A program made the position numbers and the translations under genes. A model generated the notes under the pieces. That model saw nothing but the letters and a program-made list of their open reading frames with translations. It was not told the origin of the DNA and did no database searches. From positions 1 to 12,565 of the forward strand of contig JBMYRX010000052.1 in the NCBI GenBank assembly GCA_049602715.1: a stretch of DNA of 12,565 nt, given 5' to 3'. This document shows, in pieces, positions 5,637-11,827 of the stretch (positions within the stretch are counted from its first letter, which is position 1; the number at the start of each line of letters is the position of its first letter). The DNA is from GCA-2697345 sp049602715 (GTDB lineage Bacteria > Pseudomonadota > Alphaproteobacteria > Rhodobacterales > Rhodobacteraceae).

Positions 5637-7655
5637 GTGGATATCTCGTTACTTCGCAAAAATTACCCTGATCATTGGACGCTTGCCACTGCCATTAGGG
5701 TACTTACACTGGATGCCGTTGCTAAGGCAAAATCAGGGCATTCAGGGATGCCAATGGGTATGGCAGATGTAGCGACAGTGCTTTTTAAAAACCATATGCG
5801 GTTTGACCCAACCGTTCCCAATTGGAGTGATAGGGATAGATTTATTTTGTCTGCTGGGCACGGATCAATGCTTCTCTACGCCCTTTTATATCTTACTGGT
5901 TACCCCGATATGACGCTTACGGATTTAAAGAATTTTCGCCAACTTGGAGCAAAAACAGCAGGTCACCCAGAGTTTGGTTTTGCTGATGGGATAGAAACAA
6001 CTACTGGACCACTCGGTCAGGGATTGGCAAACGCTGTTGGCTTTGCTGTGGCTGAGGAACACCTAAGGGCGCGTTTTGGAAAAAACCTAGTTAGTCATTT
6101 TACTTATGTTATCGCTGGAGACGGGTGCTTGATGGAAGGTATAAGTCAGGAGGCTATTAGTCTTGCAGGTCGCCAACAGTTAAGTAAGATGATTGTCTTT
6201 TGGGATAATAATAACATCACAATTGATGGTGAGGTTGGTATTACCGATCGTACAAATCAAAAATTAAGATTTGAAGCATCCGGTTGGCATGTCCAAGAAG
6301 TAGATGGACATGACCCGAATGCTATTGATAGAGCTATAAGAATTGCGAAAAATTCCGCTAAACCCTCTATGATAGCTTGCAAAACTCATATAGCATTAGG
6401 ATCTGCCGCTCAGGATACTGCTAAGGGGCATGGTGCTTTAACTGACGTGGATTTAATAAATGAAACGCGTCAAGCTTATGGTTGGCCTTATCCAGCTTTT
6501 GAAATTCCAAAAGAAATTTTAGAAAATTGGGTAAATATCGGCCGAAGAGGAGTTCGCGATAGACTTGCGTGGGACAAACGATTGGAACAAACATCTAGTC
6601 GAAAACGCAAAGAGTTTCAGCGTTCAATATCAGGTCAAGTACCATTAAATTTATCAAATAAGATTGGATCTTTAAAAAAACAATTTTTTACAGAGTTACC
6701 TAAAATAGCTACAAGAGAAGCATCACAGTTGGTTTTAGAAACTATTAATTATTTGGTACCTGAATCATTTGGCGGGTCAGCTGATTTAACTGGTTCAAAT
6801 AATACATTAACGAAAGGTTTGACTATATTTTCACCCGAAAACCGGACTGGCAGATATATTTACTATGGAATAAGAGAACATGGAATGGCAGCTGCAATGA
6901 ACGGTATGGCACTTCATGGAGGAATAAAGCCATACGGAGGAACTTTTATGTGTTTCACTGATTACGCTAGGGCGGCCCTTCGACTTTCGGCGCTAATGCA
7001 TCAGTCAGTAACCTATGTAATGACGCATGATTCAATTGGTTTAGGAGAGGACGGACCGACTCATCAGCCGGTTGAACACTTATCAATGTTACGAGCTACA
7101 CCGAATATTAATGTATTTAGGCCCGCCGACGCTATAGAAACGGCAGAGGCCTGGGAGTTGGCTGTAAATGGCTCAGGAACTCCAAGTATTTTGGCGTTAT
7201 CTCGACAAAAATTAGAAACCGTGCGGAAAAAACATACTCGTAAGAACCAAGTTTCTTTTGGAGCTTACATTCTTTCGGAGGCTGTTAATAAGAGAAAGGC
7301 TATATTAATAGCAACAGGATCGGAAGTTGGAATTGCGCTCTCAGCGAAAGAACTATTAGAAGACCAAGGAGTCGGTGTTCGAGTGGTCTCCATGCCTTGT
7401 TGGGAATTATTTGAGTCGCAAGATCAGTCTTACCGCCGGAAAGTTTTACCCTCAGGGCCTGTAAGAGTAGCCATAGAAGCTGGAGTTAAGTTTGGTTGGG
7501 ATAAATGGCTCTTGGGAGAAAAGGGTAAGGCAGGTCGTTCCGCATTCATTGGTATGGACGGGTTTGGCGCTTCTGCGCCGGCGGAAGCTTTATACAAGCA
7601 CTTTGGTATTACACCAGACACTGTCGCTAAAAAAGTTTTACAGTTAATATCTTAA
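5637..7655 (+). CDS. tkt: Transketolase (GTG start)
   Basis: Thiamine-diphosphate enzyme of the non-oxidative pentose phosphate pathway that moves two-carbon ketol units between sugar phosphates; cytoplasmic homodimer. The 672 residues are full length. The N-terminal PP domain has GHSGMPMGMADV (34-45), SAGHGSMLLYALL (72-84), GPLGQGLANAVG (124-135), GDGCLMEGISQEA (161-173) and DNNNITIDG (190-198), giving the ThDP/metal site. The Pyr domain has GGSADLTGSN (379-388), GIREHGMAAAMNGMALHGG with catalytic Glu414 (411-429) and HDSIGLGEDGPTHQPVEHL (464-482). The C-terminal domain follows. The start is GTG at 5637, with AAGGA (5626-5630) 6 bases upstream. It is divergent from the zapA-gap-pgk block, which uses its products, and convergent with grxD 26 bases away. 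Confidence 0.97.
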   Translation: MDISLLRKNYPDHWTLATAIRVLTLDAVAKAKSGHSGMPMGMADVATVLFKNHMRFDPTVPNWSDRDRFILSAGHGSMLLYALLYLTGYPDMTLTDLKNFRQLGAKTAGHPEFGFADGIETTTGPLGQGLANAVGFAVAEEHLRARFGKNLVSHFTYVIAGDGCLMEGISQEAISLAGRQQLSKMIVFWDNNNITIDGEVGITDRTNQKLRFEASGWHVQEVDGHDPNAIDRAIRIAKNSAKPSMIACKTHIALGSAAQDTAKGHGALTDVDLINETRQAYGWPYPAFEIPKEILENWVNIGRRGVRDRLAWDKRLEQTSSRKRKEFQRSISGQVPLNLSNKIGSLKKQFFTELPKIATREASQLVLETINYLVPESFGGSADLTGSNNTLTKGLTIFSPENRTGRYIYYGIREHGMAAAMNGMALHGGIKPYGGTFMCFTDYARAALRLSALMHQSVTYVMTHDSIGLGEDGPTHQPVEHLSMLRATPNINVFRPADAIETAEAWELAVNGSGTPSILALSRQKLETVRKKHTRKNQVSFGAYILSEAVNKRKAILIATGSEVGIALSAKELLEDQGVGVRVVSMPCWELFESQDQSYRRKVLPSGPVRVAIEAGVKFGWDKWLLGEKGKAGRSAFIGMDGFGASAPAEALYKHFGITPDTVAKKVLQLIS

Positions 7656-7663
7656 AACTTTTT
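7630..7663. terminator. A/T-rich inverted repeat between tkt and grxD, possible weak bidirectional terminator
   Basis: AAAAAGTTTT (7630-7639) and AAAACTTTTT (7654-7663) are perfect reverse complements with a 14-base loop that includes the tkt stop. It lies where two convergent genes end. The stem has a single G-C pair, so it is weak, and chance is possible in this AT-rich DNA. Confidence 0.3.
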
Positions 7664-7681
7664 GTACTTGTGTCTATACTA

Positions 7682-8044
7682 TTAAGAGTTGGCTTCACGA
7701 ATCTTCTTTGCTGCGTCCTTATCATAAACGATTTTCTGTTCCTCTAATAATGTTTCTAATTCTCCCGATAGTGTCATTTCAGTAATAATATCACAACCTC
7801 CAATGAACTCTCCATTTACATAAAGCTGTGGAATAGTTGGCCAATCAGAATAAGTCTTGATGCCCGCTCTTACTGTTTCATCAGCTAGTACATTTATGTC
7901 CTTATATTCAACATTCATATAATTTAGTATACCCGAAACTTTATTTGAAAAGCCACATTGCGGCATACTTTTTGTACCTTTCATAAACAGTACGACCTCG
8001 TTGTTTTGAACAGTTTCTTTAATGATTTCATTCACATCTGACAT
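7682..8044 (-). CDS. grxD: Monothiol glutaredoxin, Grx4/CGFS type
   Basis: CGFS glutaredoxins bind a [2Fe-2S] cluster with glutathione and pass it to apo-proteins or to BolA partners; they are poor disulfide reductases. The 120-residue protein shows KGTKSMPQCGFSNK with the single active Cys30 (22-35), the glutathione-binding WPTIPQLYVNGEFIGGCDI (68-86) with its cis-proline (TIP), and a slightly extended charged C terminus. AAGGA with a 7-base spacer precedes the ATG at 8044. The gene is 28 bases downstream of the BolA-family gene on the same strand. Alphaproteobacteria often keep purL, bolA and grxD together, and the adjacency supports a working BolA-Grx pair. Confidence 0.95.
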   Translation of the reverse strand: MSDVNEIIKETVQNNEVVLFMKGTKSMPQCGFSNKVSGILNYMNVEYKDINVLADETVRAGIKTYSDWPTIPQLYVNGEFIGGCDIITEMTLSGELETLLEEQKIVYDKDAAKKIREANS

Positions 8045-8072
8045 AAACTTTTCCTTTTTATAAATATTTCAC

Positions 8073-8315
8073 CTAAGTTGGTACTTTTGTAGTTAAAGCC
8101 AACGCATGAAGTACTCCGTTTGAACCATCCATCTTACCTTTTAAGGCTGCATATACGGCTCGCTGCTGTTGAACTCTATTTTGACCTTTGAAACTTTCAT
8201 CAGTAACTTCTGCGGCGTAATGATTTCCGTCTCCAGCTAGATCAGTAATTATTATCTTCGCATCAGGAAATGTCTCCTTTAGCAGATTTTCTAGTTCTAT
8301 AGCTTGCATAGCCAT
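8073..8315 (-). CDS. BolA-family protein (partner of CGFS glutaredoxin)
   Basis: Small BolA-fold protein that joins monothiol glutaredoxin to hold a shared [2Fe-2S] cluster in iron-sulfur handling or iron signalling. The 80 residues show the YrbA/IbaG-like pattern: N-terminal helix (4-15), DLAGDGNHYAAEVTDESFKG (25-44), helix NRVQQQRAVYAALKGKM (46-62) and the terminal VLHALALTTKVP. His32 in the GDGNHY loop and the conserved His70 in LHALAL are the likely cluster ligands. The position usually His in the VQ-x-HR motif is Gln50 here. I kept the ATG at 8315, since AGGAG lies 10 bases upstream; the in-frame ATG two codons later would have a 16-base spacer. It follows purL by 66 bases and precedes grxD. 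Confidence 0.9.
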   Translation of the reverse strand: MAMQAIELENLLKETFPDAKIIITDLAGDGNHYAAEVTDESFKGQNRVQQQRAVYAALKGKMDGSNGVLHALALTTKVPT

Positions 8316-8381
8316 TTTAGCGAAACTCCTATTTCTCCTCCTAAGAGGTAGTTACTGTTTAAAGCTCTTACAAGTGGATAA

Positions 8382-10541
8382 TCAATTAAAATTGGCTTCA
8401 AAAGAATTTTTATATAGACTATTTAATTCTTTTATCGAGGTTACATTCTCTCCGATTTGTACTATCTCATTAGTAAACTCCCCAACAACTTTTATGGGTA
8501 TAGATTGATTATTAGCTAAATTAATTAATTTCCTTCCTTTAAATTCGGGTACCCCGATTAAGTACCTTCCTTGATCTTCACCAAAAAGTAATTCATTTTT
8601 TTGTTGTGACATTTTAAACCCAAGTTTAGCTTTATTAGCCATTTCAAACATAGCCATGATTAGGCCGCCGTCGGACAAGTCAGAGCATGCTTCTATAAGG
8701 GAAGTATGTTCCCTTATAAATAAACCGGTTTCTTTCTCTTGTGCAAGATTTACCTTGGGGCAATCTCCTTCCTCTTTTTTAAACATTTCAACTAGTATAG
8801 CGGATTGTCCTATCTCTCCTATAGTTTCACCAACAAGTAGTGCTTTATAACCAACCTCAACCGTACCATTAATAATATTTTTGAAATTTTTTATTAGACC
8901 GATAGCTCCAATTGTTGGAGTTGGTAATATCGCGTTTCCGTCAGTTTCATTATATAGTGAAACATTACCGGAAACTACTGGCATATCTAGTTCTTTTACT
9001 GCTTCGGATATTCCTTTTATTGACCCAACTAGCTGACCCATAATTTCTGGTTTTTCCGGATTTCCAAAATTTAGATTATCTGTCACGGCGAGAGGAATTG
9101 CGCCTACTGACGTTAAATTTCTAAAGGCTTCTGCCACAGCTTGTTTCCCACCTTCCCTTGGGTTTGCCTTAACGTAACGTGGAGTTACATCGCTTGTAAA
9201 TGCAACTGCTTTTTTAGAATCTGGAATTTTTATAACTCCAGCGGATGATCCAGAGGAAAGAATGGTGTTGGCCATAACTTCACTGTCATATTGTTCCCAA
9301 ACCCAATTTTTATTGCAATAATTTAGAGATGAAACTAATACCTTTAATCCCTCAATTGGATTAAAATTGGGGAGCTTTGCTTTTGTAATATTTTTTGGTG
9401 TTGCTGTCCATGGTCTGTTATATTCTGGCGCGTTTCCTGAGAGTGCCTTTAAAGGTAGATCAGCTTTAAGTTCACCATCAAAAAATATTAAAAATTTATC
9501 TGAAGCAATAGTTTCACCAATAATAGAAAAGTCTAAGTCCCATTTTTTGAAAATTTCTTTTGCTTCTGTATCGGACCCTGGTTTTATGACCATGAGCATG
9601 CGCTCTTGAGACTCACTTAGCATCATTTCATAGGCGGTCATGTCAGTCTCTCTTATTGGTACTTTATTTAAATTTAACTTAATGCCCAGATTACCTTTGT
9701 CGCCCATTTCTACAGCTGAGCATGTCAAACCAGCTGCTCCCATATCCTGTATGGAAATTATAGCGCCGGTGGCCATTAGTTCTTGACACGCCTCCATAAG
9801 CCTTTTTTCGGTAAAAGGATCACCAATTTGCACGTTAGGTCGCCGCTCTTCAATGAATTCGTCAAATTCAGCAGAGGCCATTGTTGCACCGCCAACGCCA
9901 TCTCTACCGGTTTTTGCTCCTACATATACAACTGGCATACCGACACCTGAGGCAGCTGAATAAAAAATTTTATCGATATCTACTAGACCTGCTGCAAAAG
10001 CGTTAACAAGACAATTACCGTTATAGGAGGAATGAAAACGCGTTTCTCCACCGATATTTGGGACCCCGAAACAGTTTCCATAACCTCCAATTCCGGCTAC
10101 AACCCCATTGACTAGTTGCTTAGTTTTTTCGTGACTATAGTGACCAAATGAAAGTGAATTCATTGTAGCAATTGGTCGGGCTCCCATAGTGAAGACATCT
10201 CTAAGTATTCCACCAATTCCAGTTGCTGCTCCTTGATAGGGTTCAATGTAGGATGGATGATTATGGCTTTCCATTTTAAAAGCAATTGCTTGACCATCCC
10301 CAATATCAACTATGCCTGCGTTTTCACCAGGTCCACATACGACTTGCTTGCCGGTTGAAGGAAGTTCTCTCAACCATTTTTTTGAGGATTTATAGGAGCA
10401 GTGTTCATTCCACATCGCAGAAAATATACCTAGCTCGGTAAAAGTAGGTTCACGATTTAAAATTGTTAGTATTCTAGAAAATTCTTCGCGATTTATACCA
10501 TGGTTGGATATTAATTCGTCTGATAAAAGGGGTTCTTCCAT
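8382..10541 (-). CDS. purL: Phosphoribosylformylglycinamidine synthase, large subunit PurL
   Basis: Makes FGAM from FGAR, ATP and ammonia in de novo purine synthesis; this small form works with separate PurQ (glutaminase) and PurS. The 719 residues match the PurL type that lacks the fused glutaminase. Visible are the N-terminal FTELGIFSAMWNEHCSYKSS (34-53), CGPGENAGIVDIGDGQAIAFKMESHNHPSYIEPYQGAATGIGGI (69-112, with the active-site His of SHNHP), IGGETRFH, GDPFTEKRLMEA and IQDMGAAGLTCSAVEM. The second half repeats the ATP-binding fold (REGGKQAVAEAFRNLTSVGAIPLAVTDNLNFGNPE, ACSDLSDGGLIMAMFEMA). AGGA (10550-10553) stands 9 bases before the ATG. It begins a run with bolA and grxD. PurQ and PurS are not in the window. 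Confidence 0.97.
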   Translation of the reverse strand: MEEPLLSDELISNHGINREEFSRILTILNREPTFTELGIFSAMWNEHCSYKSSKKWLRELPSTGKQVVCGPGENAGIVDIGDGQAIAFKMESHNHPSYIEPYQGAATGIGGILRDVFTMGARPIATMNSLSFGHYSHEKTKQLVNGVVAGIGGYGNCFGVPNIGGETRFHSSYNGNCLVNAFAAGLVDIDKIFYSAASGVGMPVVYVGAKTGRDGVGGATMASAEFDEFIEERRPNVQIGDPFTEKRLMEACQELMATGAIISIQDMGAAGLTCSAVEMGDKGNLGIKLNLNKVPIRETDMTAYEMMLSESQERMLMVIKPGSDTEAKEIFKKWDLDFSIIGETIASDKFLIFFDGELKADLPLKALSGNAPEYNRPWTATPKNITKAKLPNFNPIEGLKVLVSSLNYCNKNWVWEQYDSEVMANTILSSGSSAGVIKIPDSKKAVAFTSDVTPRYVKANPREGGKQAVAEAFRNLTSVGAIPLAVTDNLNFGNPEKPEIMGQLVGSIKGISEAVKELDMPVVSGNVSLYNETDGNAILPTPTIGAIGLIKNFKNIINGTVEVGYKALLVGETIGEIGQSAILVEMFKKEEGDCPKVNLAQEKETGLFIREHTSLIEACSDLSDGGLIMAMFEMANKAKLGFKMSQQKNELLFGEDQGRYLIGVPEFKGRKLINLANNQSIPIKVVGEFTNEIVQIGENVTSIKELNSLYKNSFEANFN

Positions 10542-10599
10542 TACTTAATTTCCTATATTACACATACCCATATTAAATTATTTATAATTTATTTTAAAC

Positions 10600-10631
10600 A
10601 AAAAAAATGGCTGAAAGTAATTTCAGCCATT
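10600..10631 (-). terminator. Intrinsic terminator, 11-bp stem with U8 tract
   Basis: AATGGCTGAAA (10606-10616) and TTTCAGCCATT (10621-10631) pair perfectly around a 4-base loop. On the minus strand the stem runs directly into eight T (10600-10607, two of them in the stem base). There is no T tract on the plus side, so it acts leftward. It ends the transcript of the candidate small RNA and any read-through from the LysR gene, insulating purL. Confidence 0.88.
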
Positions 10632-10668
10632 AGACTATAGGGAGGAGATAACTATAATTATTAGTGAA
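10600..10668 (-). ncRNA. Candidate anti-Shine-Dalgarno small RNA downstream of the LysR gene
   Basis: On the minus strand a perfect TATAAT box (10675-10680) predicts a start near 10668 and a transcript of about 70 nt ending at the terminator. Its 5' hairpin pairs 10652-10658 with 10634-10640: seven pairs, including a G-U that is a true pair only in minus-strand RNA and a C-A mismatch on the plus strand. It displays UUAUCUCCUCC in an 11-base loop, complementary to ribosome binding sites. Anti-SD loops followed by a terminator hairpin are the layout of alphaproteobacterial AbcR and CcsR/cuckoo (alpha-r14) RNAs. VtlR, the family of the neighbouring regulator, is known to activate an AbcR RNA in Brucella. 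There is no good -35 box, which fits an activator-dependent promoter. The alternative is a 14-codon ORF (10630-10674) with AAGGAG upstream. Boundaries are inferred. Confidence 0.5.
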
Positions 10669-10720
10669 AAACATATTATAAATACTCCTTTCAAACAATA
10701 GTGATTTCTATTTTTTGTGT

Positions 10721-10746
10721 CATAACTGGCATGCGCATAACGCATA
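10721..10746. promoter_or_regulatory. CATAAC direct repeat and ATGCGCAT palindrome, possible LysR-type activator site
   Basis: CATAAC occurs at 10721-10726 and 10736-10741, 15 bases apart, with the 8-bp palindrome ATGCGCAT (10731-10738) between and overlapping them. The palindrome centre is about 66 bases upstream of the start inferred for the small RNA, the usual place for the recognition site of LysR-type activators. It lies about 30 bases after the LysR stop codon. No binding consensus is claimed; this is position and symmetry only. Confidence 0.35.
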
Positions 10747-10771
10747 GCTCGGAAGTCGTTTCAACTTAGAA

Positions 10772-11674
10772 TTAATCATACAGAGATTTAGCCTTCTGCC
10801 GTTGTTTCGTAATCTCTTTTACGACAAAGTCTCTAAAAGCAGCAATTCTTTTTGACTGTCTTAGCTCTTCTGGGTAAGCTAGAAAAACTGGCACATCATT
10901 TGAAGAGAGCTCTGGCAGTACCCTTATTAATTCTGGATTATCTATTGCCACATAATCTGGCAAAACACCAATACCCAGCCCAAATCTAACAGCCTGGAGT
11001 ACACCAAAATAATTATTAACTGTAAGTATCTTTTTTAAGTCGTAACTCAGTAATTCTCTAACCAGAGTTTCACCAGCTGCAACCTGCTCTGAGCTAATAC
11101 TTTGAAAAACAATCCTATGGCCTCTAAGCTCTTGAAGGGAATGAGGAGGGTTATTGTTTTTAATATATGAGTTACTTGCATACAAACACATCTTAACACT
11201 CATGAGTCGCTTTCTAACTAGATCAGCTTGACTTGGTTCTTTCATTCTAATGGCTACATCTGCTTCTCTCATTGGTAAGTCTAAAACACGTTCAACTAAC
11301 ATCAGATCAATATTTAGTTCAGGGTATTCGGAAAAAAGCGTCGATAATCTAGGAGCTAACCAAAGTGACCCAAAGCCAGTAGTAGTAGTCACACGTAATT
11401 CTCCAAATACTTCATCTTCACTATCTCGAATTCTAGCGCTAGCTGCTTCCAACCTTTTTGACATTGATCTAGTTGCGTCAAATAAAAGTTCACCTTGTTC
11501 TGTAAGAATCAAACCTCTTGCATGTCTGTGAAATAAAATTGTGTTGAGTGATTCTTCTAAAGCTCGAATTTGACGTGAAACAGCTGATTGAGATAAGTGA
11601 ATATTGTCCCCGCCATGAGTTAAACTTCCGGCATCAGCTACTGCGTGAAAAACCCGAAGTTTATCCCAATCCAT
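10772..11674 (-). CDS. LysR-type transcriptional regulator, LsrB/VtlR-like
   Basis: DNA-binding regulator with the LysR layout. A winged helix-turn-helix spans residues about 4-63 (WDKLRVFHAVADAGSLTHGG, LSQSAVSRQIRALEESLN, FHRHARGLILTEQGELL). A linker helix follows (65-85) and then a periplasmic-binding-protein-like effector domain (about 92-285: LRVTTTTGFGSLWLAPRL, READVAIRM, GLGIGVLPDYVA). The N-terminal MDWDKLR and FHRHARGL(I)LTEQG are typical of the LsrB/VtlR group in rhizobia, Agrobacterium and Brucella, which controls stress and host-association genes and AbcR small RNAs. It has one cysteine only (Cys163), so the multi-cysteine redox switch described for LsrB of Sinorhizobium is not possible here. 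GGAG lies 8 bases before the ATG. The gene is divergent from the oxidoreductase gene and followed by the candidate small RNA. Confidence 0.9.
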   Translation of the reverse strand: MDWDKLRVFHAVADAGSLTHGGDNIHLSQSAVSRQIRALEESLNTILFHRHARGLILTEQGELLFDATRSMSKRLEAASARIRDSEDEVFGELRVTTTTGFGSLWLAPRLSTLFSEYPELNIDLMLVERVLDLPMREADVAIRMKEPSQADLVRKRLMSVKMCLYASNSYIKNNNPPHSLQELRGHRIVFQSISSEQVAAGETLVRELLSYDLKKILTVNNYFGVLQAVRFGLGIGVLPDYVAIDNPELIRVLPELSSNDVPVFLAYPEELRQSKRIAAFRDFVVKEITKQRQKAKSLYD

Positions 11675-11721
11675 ATCGTTACTCCGTTTTTAATTTAACT
11701 TTAAAGAACTTTTTGTTGGTT

Positions 11722-11750
11722 TTGACAGCCTGGAATTGCTATCATAGACT
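11722..11750 (+). promoter_or_regulatory. Predicted sigma-70-type promoter of the indolepyruvate oxidoreductase gene
   Basis: A perfect TTGACA (11722-11727) is followed by a 17-base spacer and TAGACT (11745-11750, four of six matches to TATAAT). The inferred start near 11757 gives a leader of about 70 bases. Within the leader TAGGT and ACCTA form a small inverted repeat (11781-11792) that could be an operator. The LysR promoter must lie in the same 153-bp gap on the other strand, but no good match is seen for it. Confidence 0.6.
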
Positions 11751-11827
11751 AGATTATCAGAATTTACTTGATGTGTAAGGTAGGTTTACCTAAAAATATA
11801 ACTCCAGACAACAGGATTTAATTTTTA

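Noticed and set aside
7430..7621. Minus-strand ORF within the 3' end of tkt
   Set aside because: It is the opposite-strand shadow of the conserved transketolase C terminus, with no start signal.
8656..9609. Plus-strand ORFs (8656-8850 and 9367-9609) within purL
   Set aside because: They are antisense to an intact and motif-rich purL, with no independent support.
11250..11778. Plus-strand ORFs (11250-11531 and 11548-11778) over the LysR gene and its upstream gap
   Set aside because: They are antisense to the helix-turn-helix and effector domain of the regulator; the second also runs across the divergent promoter.
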